Below, piece by piece: positions 47,745-58,237 of a DNA stretch of 64,000 bases. Positions within the stretch are counted from its first letter, which is position 1; the number at the start of each line of letters is the position of its first letter. Position numbers and translations under genes: made by a program. Below the pieces are notes generated by a model. The model worked only from the letters and a program-made list of their open reading frames with translations. It ran no database searches and was not told the DNA's origin. This stretch comes from Eriocheir sinensis (Eukaryota; Arthropoda; Malacostraca; Decapoda; Varunidae), in the NCBI RefSeq assembly GCF_024679095.1, contig NW_026110518.1:310001-374000 (forward strand), written 5' to 3'.

Positions 47745-48932
47745 ATGGCCAGAATCCTCAACAGTAACTTCGCATCCGTATTCACAGTCGAGAACATCGA
47801 AACCATGCCCGAGAACCCTGACCCGCCGAGGGGAATCACGCCCCTGAAAATTGACTCAATATGCGACCAAGAAGTGAAAGAGTATTTGGATAAACTCGAC
47901 ACGAACAAGTCAACAGGACCTGACGGTTTGTCCCCGCGGTTATTAAAAGAGCTTAAACAACAAATACTTCAGCCACTCACTAACATATTCAACCAGTCTG
48001 TTCAATTGAAAAAGGTCCCGGAAGACTGGAAGATGGCGAACGTAACACCAATTTTCAAAAAAGGAGACAAAAGCGTTGCATTAAACTACAGGCCCATAAG
48101 TTTGACATCAGTGGCAGGAAAAATACTCGAAAAGATTATTAGAGACAAACTTGTTAAGTTTCTAGAAGACAATAATGTAATCTCCGACACCCAGCATGGC
48201 TTCAGAAACAAGCGCTCCTGCCTAACGAATTTATTAGACTTCTTCCAAGGTATATATAAGAACTGGGATGCCCACATCCTCAGTGATGTTATATACCTGG
48301 ACTTTCAGAAAGCCTTCGACAAGGTACCGCACGAGCGACTCCTTAAGAAACTGCACTCGGCGGACATTGGAGCCAATCTGATCGCGTGGATAAGAGATTG
48401 GCTCACCGACAGAAAACAACGAGTACTACTCAACGGACAGCCTTCCGATTGGCTTCCAGTCACTAGTGGAGTGCCTCAAGGGTCAGTGCTGGGACCCATT
48501 CTCTTCATCATATATATCAACGACCTCGAAGCAGGACTGAAATCCACAATATCGAAATTTGCTGATGACACTAAGGTGGGGGGAAAGGCCCTCACAAAGA
48601 CCGACTGCGAAATCATTCAGAAAGACCTCAATCACATTATCGAATGGTCGGAAAAATGGCAAATGTCTTTTAATGTTGACAAATGCAAAGTCATGCACAT
48701 TGGGTCCAGAAATAGTAACCACACATACATCATGAATGGGAAACCTCTGCAAGCGATGCAGGAGGAAAAGGATCTTGAAGTCACTATCAGCAGTGACCTG
48801 AAACACGCGAATCACTGTAAAAAATCATACAACAAAGCCAACACTATGCTCGGGTTCATAGCGAGGAACTTCGAGTGTAAAATAGTGCAGCAGATTGCTG
48901 TAAAAATCGTTCAGATGGTGAAACAAGCATGA
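47745..48932 (+). pseudogene. CR1-like LINE reverse transcriptase, truncated by insertion
   Basis: A 395-residue open frame; the LINE-derived part ends at 48882. It has the LINE RT order: STGPDGLSPRLLKEL (RT 0 region), VTPIFKKGDKSVALNYRPIS, DTQHGFRNKRSC, motif A VIYLDFQKAFDKVPHERLL with D186, SGVPQGSVLGPILFIIYIND, and motif C FADD at 48558-48569 (residues 272-275). A thumb follows with EKWQMSFNVDKCKVMHIGS. The last 17 residues come from the transposon end. It is the best preserved coding stretch in the window, so the LINE insertion is probably younger than the pol and env decay. The upstream linker stop and endonuclease shift mean that no full ORF2 is present. Confidence 0.88.
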
Positions 48933-49040
48933 AATTTGGCACAAACATTCCTAAGACTACGCTCTCTTAGAAAAGGGCGCTGGCCACCTGAAAATCCAAG
49001 ATGGCGGCTATTTTTCAAAATGGCCGCCATCTATGTTGAG
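48883..49040 (+). repeat. Left terminal inverted repeat
   Basis: Pairs with 50440-50627. The outermost 13 bases match exactly, with small indels farther in. Confidence 0.85.
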
Positions 49041-49415
49041 ATTCACCGGTTTGGGAGCATCTATTGGATGGAATATGCCTTTTTTTTTTTTAAACCTCGA
49101 CTTTTAGGTTATAAAAATGTTCCATACCACACATTTTATAGAAAACCCTTACTAAATGAATTGTAACCAAGATGGCGTACAAAATGGTTGCCATAAAAGA
49201 GTTTTTTTCTATCCACAGCGCTAGTAGACATAGAGACCAACTGTTTTTATTTAATGGTATATTCATGTGATCAGACAGTTTAACTAATATGTTATTTTCA
49301 ACTGAAATAGTAATGGTATGGTCACATACAACATTGTGTCTAAGACTGTAACCATAAAAAGAAAAGAAGAGAAATACGGACTAAACGCAACCAATCTATG
49401 TATAGGTCTCTCAAC

Positions 49416-49736
49416 CTACACCTTTGAAAAATTCGAGGATAAGAAGGTAGGCAAAGCATGACAGTTCACATGGTATTTTGCTGCATTTTTCCTGAGAGTG
49501 GCCTCAATGCCATCACCTTCATCCAGCCTTGCTGGATCCATTATCAGTGGCATTTCATTAATTTCACTGAACATGGGAATGTTCCTTGCCAGCATTGTGT
49601 ACCCATCATGGTCTAGGACATGATGACTTGGAGGCGATATCAAGTTCTCACCTCTTTTGTCCTTCTGACAAAGACAACACAAACTCCAGTTTGTTTTTCT
49701 ACTGCTCAATATTGGATTGGCATCACATTCTGCCAT
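49416..49736 (-). CDS. N-terminal exon of an uncharacterised transposon-borne protein
   Basis: A 106-residue frame starting MAECDANPILSSRKTNWSL. It holds a CxxC pair (WSLCCLCQ), a middle stretch ISPPSHHVLDHDGYTMLARN, the acidic LDEGDGIEATLRKNAAKYH and an HxxxC pair (YHVNCHAL), which together look like a CCHC zinc-binding unit. From memory, multi-copy proteins of unknown function in crustaceans, molluscs and cnidarians begin this way; I have no database check. The likely splice donor is AAAG|GTGTAG at about 49418, so the last residue may be intronic. It lies wholly inside the inverted repeats of 48883-50627, with no RT-like motif around it. It could be the first exon of the element's transposase or accessory protein; the rest is missing here. 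Confidence 0.6.
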   Translation of the reverse strand: MAECDANPILSSRKTNWSLCCLCQKDKRGENLISPPSHHVLDHDGYTMLARNIPMFSEINEMPLIMDPARLDEGDGIEATLRKNAAKYHVNCHALPTFLSSNFSKV

Positions 49737-50439
49737 GATTTCACTTTTGATTAAGGCCGAGGGGTTATCCTTTTACCACCTTAAACAAAGCACACATTCC
49801 TGTATGGGATTCAACTAGGTTCGGTCTCCCTACACCTAGCCCGATCATTCATCCAGTGCCATTTAAGTCCCGTGTGATCTGTACACCATCCGGGTAAGTA
49901 CATGAACCATCATGTACAGCCCCCATACCCTTGGCTCGGCTCTCCCGCGCTGGCACATCCTGTCTATTCAGGTGCGGCTATCTAACTATAGCTGGTCTGG
50001 GGCTGTTAGAAAGCATTTGGGACACTAAACTAAACTATACTACAACTACTAGTCTAAGACTACAGGATTAATAAAGCTGGATTAGCTGGCACTGAACCCC
50101 ATGCTGAGTTACACAGCAGTGATGTCACCAGTGTGCCCTGGTTGTGTGCAGACATACACTCTTTTACATTTATTAATTTTCCTTCAAAATTGATGAGTTA
50201 TTCGAAAGAGATGGCCTCATTAGGATCTAAAACCACAGAAACCAAGATCCATGCTTAAAACGATAATTGTTGAACGGGCATTATTTCTCATTATAATTAT
50301 TGTTTCTACCTTTTCTTGGCAGCCATATAGCCCCCATATTTAAAGGTAAACTGTACTGGGAAGCTACAGAAACATAATATTCACAAGAAATAGTATGGAA
50401 GAGCTTTACCATATTGCTAGAAGCAAATACATGCCATTC

Positions 50440-50627
50440 TAGTGAAAAATTAGCCAAAATCTGTCGATACTGGCCGCCATATTGGAATTTGGCCGCCATA
50501 TTGAATTTTTTGCGTGGCCAGCGCCCTTTTCTGATAGAGGGAACTTTAAAGAGCACTTGTGCAAAATTTCATGCTTGTTTCACTATCTGAACGATTCTTA
50601 TGAAATATGCAATTATCTGCTGCACTA
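50440..50627 (-). repeat. Right terminal inverted repeat
   Basis: Reverse complement of the left end. It contains two copies of an ATGGCGGCC-like phrase at 50470-50505, as does the left end at 48999-49032. Confidence 0.85.
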
Positions 50628-51115
50628 AAACGCCAGACGTGATGCTATCCTTGTATAATTCCATGGTAAGACCGCACCTCGAGTATGCAGTACAGTTCTG
50701 GTCTCCTAATTACAGAAAGGACATTGATTTACTGGAAAGGATTCAGCGACGCGCCACGAAAATTATACCAACCTTAAGGGCTCAACCGTACGAGGAACGA
50801 CTCAAGCGACTCAATCTCTTTACATTAGAGAAAAGACGCCTACGAGGAGATATGATTCAAGTCTTCAAGTATCTGAAAAAATTCAATAACGTCGATTACT
50901 CCAATTTCTTTGAATTGCAAACCAACCTAAGAACTAGAAATAACGGTTTACCCATTCAGTCTAGTCGATGTAACACAGACATCGGAAGGAGTTTCTTTTC
51001 AAACCGAGTCATCCGTCACTGGAACAATCTTCCTTCAGAAGTAGTAAATGCGAATACTATCAACTCCTTCAAATATAGAATCGACCGTCACTTCGCTGCG
51101 TCGGGAGTAAACTGA
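50628..51115 (+). pseudogene. CR1-like LINE ORF2 C-terminal tail
   Basis: Continues the RT frame interrupted at 48882: KTPDVMLSLYNSMVRPHLEY, AVQFWSPNYRKDIDLLERIQ, RRATKIIP and finally FSNRVIRHWNNLPSEVV before the stop at 51113-51115. This tail is conserved in CR1-like ORF2 proteins. The open frame listed from 50600 starts inside the transposon end, so its first ten residues are foreign. Confidence 0.88.
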
Positions 51116-51298
51116 ATATTGAGTTGCTTTCATCTGCTCCTCAATATCGAGGTGCTTTCATCTACTCCTCAATGTCGAGGTGCTTTCATCTGCTCCCCAG
51201 GCCCCAGGCTGTCGAGCAGATTAAATCACCAAAGCGGGCAACCTCGTAATGAGCCAATAGGCTTTCTGTTGCCTGCGTTTCCATGTTTCCATGTTTCT
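51116..51298 (+). other. LINE 3' UTR with tandem phrase and octamer end
   Basis: A phrase built on CTCCTCAATRTCGAGGTGCTTTCATCTG recurs three times at 51120-51200 with a unit near 31 bp. The tail reads GCGTTTCCATGTTTCCATG, an octamer repeat of the type at which CR1-like RTs initiate. Confidence 0.72.
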
Positions 51299-52030
51299 CC
51301 ACTAAGGACAGTGTATTGACCCTAGACGCGACACCGTCTCTTGTCTTAATTGCAAAGGATTTCGCTCTGTATTCGACTGGTAGCTACTCACTCTTGAAAG
51401 CGATTCTATTGTTCGGCATCTCTCTTTGCCTTCCTACCTGTTCGGGGAGGAGTGTGTCAGATCGCCCTCACCCGGGTGAACACGTCTGACGCTTTTTCCC
51501 TGTGCCCTTACAAGCAACTACCCCCAACACCTGCTTTCCATAAGAACTTAAATGGTTTACATTATTTCTACTTTCCTCATTCCTTCTATGTATCAGTAAT
51601 CTGTCCGGAGGGTACCACTTATCAACACGTAATTGGTCACTATGCCATAGTGGAAGCATGCAATATCCGCTCCACTAACATAACAACGTACCCATCACGG
51701 ATCCGTTTGGTTTTCACTGCCAATATTTCCCATAGAGTGTTTCCTCTGCGGTCTCTCGATAACATTCACTTCTCCAGCATCTCTTATGTGACAAATTCCC
51801 TTAATTCATTGTCTTTTGCAAACGAAACAGAGTTTGCAGAAACCCTGGAGGAAACGCTGCCTGAATACTTGCACCTCACATACTTGTACCCTGGAATTTT
51901 TGTGCCGATGGTTCTGATGTTCGTCAATCTCGTCGTCGTGTGCTACCTTCTTAGGAGGAACTCTGTCCTGCACGATTATTTGATTGTTCAGACGAGGCGA
52001 CAGGATGCAAGGAAGTCACAGGCAAGGTAG
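51299..52030 (+). pseudogene. env: env-like gene, C-terminal part with transmembrane anchor
   Basis: The reading resumes after the LINE with KDSVLTLDATPSLVLIAKDF, changes frame near 51400-51450, and continues as the open frame 51452-52030. That part has several cysteines (SLCPYK, VICPEG, IVEACNIRS), potential N-glycosylation sites (NIT, NIS, NET), and a membrane segment of about 20 hydrophobic residues (roughly 51890-51952) followed by a short basic tail ending at the TAG at 52028. Ectodomain, anchor and short cytoplasmic tail fit Env/F proteins. Separation from the N-terminal half by 4.2 kb, plus shifts on both sides, rules out function. Confidence 0.78.
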
Positions 52031-52051
52031 TTTTTTTTTCTTTTTTCACGA

Positions 52052-52573
52052 TGTAATGTGTATATTATAATGTACATGTGAATGTGTGAATGTATGTCGC
52101 AACGCCATGGCATAGCAGCCCAGGAGGATGTTTATTAACACGTCAGGGCATAGTTTGTGCTTAGGAAGTGTTCCTTGCCGTGAGAACGGTGCTTTTTCAG
52201 CAAGCCTGCTGCACCGGGCCGCTCCTGTACCGAGAGAAGCCGGCAGAATATAGCGGGCGGCGGGCAAGAGCAGAGGACTGCTCGGAGTTGTGCGTGACTC
52301 CTCCACACTGTTGTAAGACTGTGAATATAGTTACAAAGCCACAACTGTTTTAATTACCTGAGAGAGAGAGGGTAAATTAAGTGAACTCAAAGTGAACTAA
52401 CGGCTACCGCTCGGCCAACTAAAAGGCTATCGTGTTGTCTCACGTACTTCTATCAACTGGAGAAAGCAGGCAACGGTACACCAGACCTGAGGTGAGATAA
52501 CAGTTCGCGCCTTTAAATATTAAAAGTAACACTTAAACTTAACACTTAAAAACAGCTAACAAAAAGGCTAACA
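52052..52573 (+). mobile_element. LTR-like segment after env
   Basis: Lies about 20 bp after the env stop, starts TGTAATG and ends CTAACA, about 522 bp. It contains a compact promoter-like GC-rich part near 52210-52270 and GTGAATATAGTTAC near 52320, possibly a decayed polyadenylation signal. No polypurine tract is seen directly upstream, where the plus strand is T-rich. It does not resemble the LTR at 39798, so env and that LTR come from different elements. The ends are by eye. Confidence 0.5.
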
Positions 52574-52577
52574 AAAG

Positions 52578-52588
52578 TTGTGGCAGCG
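52578..52588 (+). promoter_or_regulatory. Second tRNA-Leu-like primer-binding site
   Basis: TTGTGGCAGCG differs at one base from the tRNA-Leu complement TGGTGGCAGCG and starts a few bases after the LTR-like segment. A primer site here means the LTR is followed by a leader, as in a 5' LTR or a tandem pair of elements. Confidence 0.5.
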
Positions 52589-52623
52589 ATTTCTGGACCT
52601 TCTCCGAAGTGTTCTATGTGTGT

Positions 52624-52626
<3 letters not shown>

Positions 52627-52654
<28 letters not shown>
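52627..52654. repeat. (CT)n microsatellite
   Basis: About 14 CT units inside the presumed leader. Confidence 0.95.
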
Positions 52655-52657
<3 letters not shown>

Positions 52658-52808
52658 CATTTAACACTTAACGGTCGCAAGTGTCGTCAAGGGGCAGACA
52701 GGAAAGTGTGCAAGAACGCTGGTAATTAAGGTGGGGTTAGGATTACAGGACCTGCCTTAACTGTGTAGGCCAGCTGGCCTCTTGCAGACTCTTTACGTTC
52801 TAAGGTTC

Positions 52809-52812
<4 letters not shown>

Positions 52813-52846
<34 letters not shown>
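52813..52846. repeat. (GA)n microsatellite
   Basis: About 17 GA units. The region between this and the CT tract shows no gene. Confidence 0.95.
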
Positions 52847-52849
<3 letters not shown>

Positions 52850-53062
52850 ATTTGAATAGGTTCTTGTGACTTTCTCTTCTCTTCGAGTTGAACCATGTTT
52901 TAGCATGACACGTACATACTGACTTGCTTAAATATGTATGAACTTTTCATTAATTATAGCATATACCTCATCTATAATTAAGTAACCTTAATCAGAGATA
53001 GCTGAACTGGAGCATACCAGCAGTAACCACTATATATATATTTGTCGACCAACCAAACCTGG

Positions 53063-53201
<139 letters not shown>

Positions 53202-53904
53202 GGCATCGCATGTTAATAGCAGGCATCTATATGTGGAATACTTGGATCCAGTGTGGGGAGGTAAAAATGATGTGGGTGGATACCATTTAAAAAATTGAAT
53301 TTAAAACTAACTTTGAAGGTCATCAAGGTCACTGTGGTTCAAAATTTGTTTTTTTGACTTTTTTTTATGATAGGACCCATATTCTGTAACTGAAGCAGCT
53401 TATAAAATGACATTGTTTTATCTATTGCAAGTGAATTAAAGGTTTAGTGTTTTAAAGTGTTGAAATCCACAGTTAAACAAAAAATGTACATATTTTTACT
53501 GAATGAAGAAGTTGGGGAAGATGTATCAGAGAAGCAGCTAGGGCTCCCATTTTGGGGGGAAATTACACTAGATTGGGAAATTTCACCAATAATTGATGAA
53601 ATTTCCCCCCAAAATTATTTTAGTAACAAATCTAGGGAAAGTGGTACTTTGGGGAAATCTTGGATCCGTATTAGAAAAAATCGAAATATTTTATGATCTA
53701 TACACACCATATTATTCCTGTAGGCCTACCCTTTGACTGCTTTGGATTCCCCTCGTCTTAATATAGTTGATAATATATGATTTGGAGTACAGCAGTCAGT
53801 GCCTTTCAAGTTAGGCCAATAATTCCTCAATGAAATTATCCAGGGTTACACATATAAAATGTGTCATACTGTCATTACAAGTCAATAAATTAAGGGTTGA
53901 TGTA

Positions 53905-54362
53905 CCTACCTGTAGGCTACACCCATTCTGTGATGATGATGATAGTCAGTGGAAATAAGGCCTGTATTTTACTTATTTTTCTTACCAAAGCATATATATA
54001 GTTAATCTATGTATTACACCCATTCAGTAATGGATGAAGATGATAGTGGAAATAAGGCCAGGATTTTATTTATTTTTTCTTACCAAAGCATATAGTTAAT
54101 CTGTGTTACACCCATTCTGTCATGGATGCAGATGATAGTCAGTGGAAATAAGGCCGGTATATTTTATTTTTTCTTACCAAAGTATAGTTAATCTATGTAT
54201 TACACCCATTCAGTAATGGATGAAGATGATAGTGGAAATAAGGCCAGGATTTTTTTTCTTACCAAAGCATATAGTTAATCTATGTGTTACACCCATTCTG
54301 TCATGGATGCAGATGAGTCATTGGAAATAAGGCCAGGGTTTTAGTTTTTTCTTGCCAAAGAA
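53905..54362. repeat. Tandem repeat, about five copies of 87-94 bp
   Basis: GTTAATCTATGT starts at 54001, (as GTTAATCTGTGT) 54095, 54187 and 54274, with a partial copy before 54001. Each unit contains TACACCCATT, GTGGAAATAAGGCC or a close variant, and CTTACCAAAGC or a close variant. Copies 1 and 3 share TCAGTAATGGATGAAGA while 2 and 4 share TCTGTCATGGATGCAGA, so the array grew by duplicating a two-unit block. Confidence 0.9.
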
Positions 54363-54734
54363 TAATGCCAAATTATCAAACACTATATAATTTCATGCCT
54401 AGGTAATGTTTAATTACAATGTTTTTATATATTTCTCACTTTTTTAAAATTTAGGCATAATCTGTAAGCTGTTGCTATATATCATAGTACTGTCCTTTCT
54501 CTATAGTGTCCAAATAGGCATAATATTTGCTATATTTTCAAAGTATTCTGGTATATAGTTTTGCTAAAAGATATGTCACTGATATGTTGAAATAGAAATT
54601 TATATTTTTGTGCAAACATATTTATTTCATTGTTTCTAGGTAGTTACATTATAAAAATATAAACACTTTATTCATTTTAGGATACATAGTAGCAGGAATA
54701 ACAAGTAAAAAGAGCTGGCACACTTAAAGCAGCG

Positions 54735-55590
54735 TTGTATAATTCTGGGGAAATTGTGAGAAGTGTCCCTCATGTTTCATTAGCAACCAAAGACATTGCA
54801 CCATTTGATGTGGTCACTGGTCTCCTCACTGCTGAGGATCGAGGCAAACAATATATCATAGCTAATGCTAAACAACGACTTATTGATGGATATGTAGCTA
54901 CAGTTCCATGTTGCTCTCAGAAGGCACCACTCATTTTTTTTTTTTTTTTTTGCAGATATGTAAAAAGTAGCCATTTCCACACAGCAGTGTGTGCAGAAAT
55001 TTATCAATTGCTGACAAAAAACTGTTGCAGCGATTACTGAATGTTGTCACTGCAGGTCGATCAGTGGAAACGGAATCTATATTCTCAAGCATGAGCTGTC
55101 CCCTGTCCTTGGCCAAGCCTGGAGGTTAGATGAACTCATCACCAAAGGCAGACCTTGTCAGTATCCTTTGATGTCTGGAATAAGTGTACCCACAGAGGTT
55201 TCAGTTGTTGACATGAAGACCTGTGTGCTGATTGATGAACATGCACTTATCCAGACACTAGGAAAGCCTCATGGGTGCCAAACATTTGGTGACTATGCCG
55301 AGGTCTTTATACACAATGTGACACCAAATTGGAGAACACATAACGAGAGTTGATGTAGTGTTTGACCGCTGTATTGGAGAGGAATCAATCAAAACTGCTA
55401 CTCGATCAAAGCGAGTGGGTAAGAGGAAACTTGATTCGCCAGACCACTGATGGCCCAGATGTTCCACTTCTTCAGGTCTGGAGTAGTTTCATTGTCTTGG
55501 AAGAGAACAAGGCAGATCTTGCCAGGTTCCTGTCTGAGGCAATCATGCAGCTAGCTTTGAACCCCAGAAGTTGTAAATGGTTCATATGAA
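54735..55590 (+). pseudogene. C-terminal part of the same uncharacterised protein family
   Basis: Two to three open pieces can be lined up. The first (54735-54930) reads VSLATKDIAPFDVVTGLLTA then a KQYIIANAKQRLIDGYV stretch and is cut by an 18-base T run ending in TTGCAG. The second (55168-55340) reads VVDMKTCVLIDEHALIQTLG and TFGDYAEVFIHNVTP. A frame change gives RVDVVFDRCIGEESIK, ATRSKRVGKRK, a stop, and finally EENKADLARFLSEAI. From memory this order (a TKDI block, a YA-V block, an RSKR-G basic block, an NK-L-FL block) matches the C-terminal half of the protein family whose N-terminus is at 49416-49736. The function is unknown. It sits inside inverted repeats, near their right end and on the plus strand. 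Confidence 0.6.
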
Positions 55591-55935
55591 CTTGTATAGT
55601 TTATTCAGTCCATAAAGGCATAACATATTTGTATTAATTGTAATTACTGAAAAGGAAAGAGTACCGTGCTTGTGACTATCGTATTTGTGACAAAACTTTT
55701 TTTTATATGTATATATTTAACTGTTTAAGTAGAATAATTGCATGGCTTGTGTATTGCACTTCAAACAACATATAATCCTAAAGCCTAGAATTACCAAGCA
55801 TGCTTTGATTTTATTGGATAAAAAACTCTGTTCATGCTGTTTGACCTTGAAAGTCAAAGTTCAGGGTGGCATCCACCCACACCTTTTTCTTCACTCTATA
55901 ACTGATTGATCTGGCAAGGATGCCTGCTATCAACA

Positions 55936-56879
55936 CTATATTAGACAACTTACCCATTGTATTTAGAATTGTGGTGGTTCTTGTTTTGCTGAAATGTTTG
56001 AGTAAGATATGCTGGAGTTGAATAAGTAATTGACCTCCACATTCAAACTACTCAAGAGTAAGAAAATCAAGGTCCAGAAACCATGAAGATAAATTCTGTT
56101 TATTCAAAGAACTACCTAAAATGTGCACTTACCAAATTCATTAGCAAGTAGAGGAGTTAGGGTGGGGAGGGAAGTTGTAAAATGATGATTGCAGACTTTT
56201 TCCAACGACAAGGGGTACAAATTGGATATGCTAGCATGTGGAAGACAGTTTCCGAAATCTAAATAATGAATTCACTGGAAACATTCTTCTTTATTGAAGC
56301 ATAATAGAGCATGTAGTCCGGTGACACGTAGTATCAGCTTCTTGCATGGCGAGCATACACTAAATACAAAAAGTTCCTTTGCTACCTAAAAGCATTTACC
56401 TTGGTGAGACTTAAAATTTCACAATGAAATACTTTGACAATCGAGATTAGTAAACCATGCACTGTTTTCGCCCATTAAACAAGCAGATTCCATTAATACA
56501 ATACAAAACTCATTATGTAAAGACTCTTAAGAATTATATTCCTCATATCCACAGGATTCTATTATTGCCACAGTTCAGAATTCTACAAGATCAAAGGAGA
56601 AACAATTATGTTTTTGATCCTGACAAAAGGAATGTTTTATTCAGCCATATTATAATAATTCATTGACTATTTCAGCAATACTCATTTATAAACTGTTCAT
56701 GAAAGTTGTTCTGGTAAGAGTATATAACTGCAAGTATGCACACAAACATTGTCCTCAGAACTTTAGCTTTTATGTTCAATGATATAGGTGTTCTAGACAA
56801 GACAGCCGAAGAGCACACAGACTGCATTTTTTTTCAAACTGATGTTCCACATACAAGTTGACAGTACTGAAAAAGGGAA
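55936..56879. other. Intergenic, nothing recognised
   Basis: AT-rich single-copy-looking DNA. The 69-residue open frame at 56457-56666 has no motif or splice context that supports it. Confidence 0.6.
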
Positions 56880-57620
56880 GACAGGAATTGCAGGCCTCTA
56901 GGTTAAAAGCTGCAGAACGCTTAACCTCTGACCTTACTATCATTTCCGATTGGGGCAAAAGAAACTTAGTTTCCTTCAATGACTCAGAAACTCAATTTCT
57001 TCACCTATCAACTTGACACAACCTTCCAAATAACTATCCCTACTCTTCAACAACACTCAACTGTCCCTTCTTCCACAATTCATTTTCTTGGACTTTACCA
57101 AGTTCAAAATCTGAATTGGAATCTTCATAGCTCCTTTCTTTCTACTTCAGCATCCTTGAGGTTAGGTGTTCTGTACTGTCTTGGCCAGATCTTTTTCCCT
57201 CACAGTTGCTATCTATTTATGAGGGCCTTGTCTGTCCCCATATGGAATATGCATCTCACATGTGGGGGGGATCCACTCATGTCTCTTCTGGACAGAGTGG
57301 AGTCAAAGGCTCTTTGTCTCTCTTCTGAGTTTACTAACTGCATGCCTCCCCTCCTCCTGCTGCATCCGACTTTCTTCTGTAGCTCACTTTTTTTATCTAT
57401 ATCCCTTATGCAAGAGTTAACCAGTATTCCCAATCTTTCATTCCCTCTACTGTTAAACTCTGGAACAGTCTTCTTTTTTCTGTGTTTCCTCCTACCTCTG
57501 ACTTGAATTCTTTCAAGAGGAGAGTATCACCATCCTCTTGACACTCTCTTTGCAGGGGCAGCGAATAGCGGTCTTTTTTGTTTGAGTTTATTTTTACCCT
57601 GGAGCTGCTTCCTTTGCTGT
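56880..57620 (+). mobile_element. LINE 3' fragment, same family as 7325-9223
   Basis: Encodes the C-terminal tail of the Jockey/CR1-like RT: LTSDLTIISDWG, SFNDSETQFLHLST, LGVLYCLGQIFFP, LLDRVESKAL. It ends with GCTGTAAAAACAAAAAAAG, which matches the 3' end of the minus-strand copy at 7325-7360. There are many stops and shifts; the open frame 56979-57506 is a mixture of frames. A T-rich insertion sits near 57570-57590. Confidence 0.82.
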
Positions 57621-57835
57621 AAAAACAAAAAAAGTATTGAAGAAAGGGGTGAAGAGGAAAGGATTAAAAATATTTCACTTCCCTTGAACATGCCATAGGC
57701 CCCATCTATACATTATAACAAAGATGAAAAATAATCATCGGAATTGCCTAGGAAATCATTCTCAAATCATGAACATGAAAAAGATAACTGAACACCAGCT
57801 CTGGGTCCCCCTCCTCTAAGGAGTATTAGCTGCTC

Positions 57836-58237
57836 ATGGTGAGGGTGTCATGGATGCTAAGCCACTCATTGTCGCCCAGTATGTGTCAGTGGTCTAGTGC
57901 AAAAAAACTGCAATGGAGGTTAGTCAACACATATGACAGGTCCTTCACAGGACTGCTTCCCAGCAACAGAAGTAAAGTGTTGGTATTTGAGAGAAATAAG
58001 AATGAAGTGGTTAATTTTAATTGTTCATACAGGGTGAAAGTTGAATGTCCAAAAGAATGTAACATTAAACTGAATGGAGAAAAGATGGAGGAGGTGAATG
58101 AATTTAAGTATCTTGGTTCGAACCTGTGCAAACATGGAAGCATGGAAGGTGAGACCAGAGAAAGATCTGTACAGGGGAGAAGAGGGATTGGGTCTCTGGA
58201 GAGTATGATAAAAATAAGGACAGTTGACATGAGTTAA
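57836..58237 (+). pseudogene. LINE endonuclease-RT C-terminal domain, first piece
   Basis: A 133-residue frame; the first 40 residues have no LINE similarity, the rest is the post-RT region with the FKYLGSNLCKHGSMEGE hallmark. The frame ends at 58235 and the continuation lies in another frame. Confidence 0.7.

Larger units (their letters stand above)
48883..50627. mobile_element. DNA transposon with long terminal inverted repeats
   Basis: The left end TAGTGCAGCAGAT (48883) and right end ATCTGCTGCACTA (to 50627) are exact inverted copies. Imperfect similarity continues inward through ATCGTTCAGATRGTGAAAC, AAGCATGAAATTT, AAAAGGGCGCTGGCCA and ATGGCGGCC phrases for about 150 bp. AAA flanks both sides. 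Removing the element and one AAA restores the LINE codons for FECKTPDV, so the borders are sound. A 5-bp TAAAA duplication with slightly shorter ends is also possible. It carries one recognisable coding exon, on the minus strand. Confidence 0.88.
47131..51298 (+). mobile_element. CR1-like LINE inserted into env, itself split by a DNA transposon
   Basis: The LINE is 5'-truncated inside its endonuclease, at about 47131, and ends near 51298 with TTTCCATG-type octamer copies. Short tandem octamers instead of poly(A) are usual for CR1/L2-type elements. Without the 1.75-kb transposon at 48883-50627 it is about 2.4 kb. On both sides the sequence is env. No target duplication is evident. Confidence 0.87.
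53211..55935. mobile_element. Second DNA transposon, imperfect inverted repeats
   Basis: The left end TGTTAATAGCAGGCATC (53211) is matched by the reverse complement of the right end, TGTTGATAGCAGGCATC (55919-55935). A second paired block, GATGTGGGTGGATACCA at 53269 and its partner at 55867-55883, lies at nearly the same distance inside, followed by TTTGAAGGTCA-type similarity. The ends differ from those of 48883-50627. No flanking duplication is clear. It carries a 90-bp tandem array and the coding remnant at 54735-55590. Confidence 0.78.

Noticed and set aside
48086..48815. Minus-strand frames within the plus-strand LINE RT
   Set aside because: Antisense shadows of a well-supported RT with all core motifs.
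49740..50270. A SINE or tRNA-derived element in the middle of the first DNA transposon
   Set aside because: The sequence is moderately GC-rich and unlike its flanks, but no A/B box pair or tail could be identified.
53211..53224. TTAA at the left end as a piggyBac target site
   Set aside because: The right end reads TTGA in the matching place and the termini lack the CCC start, so a piggyBac assignment is not supported.
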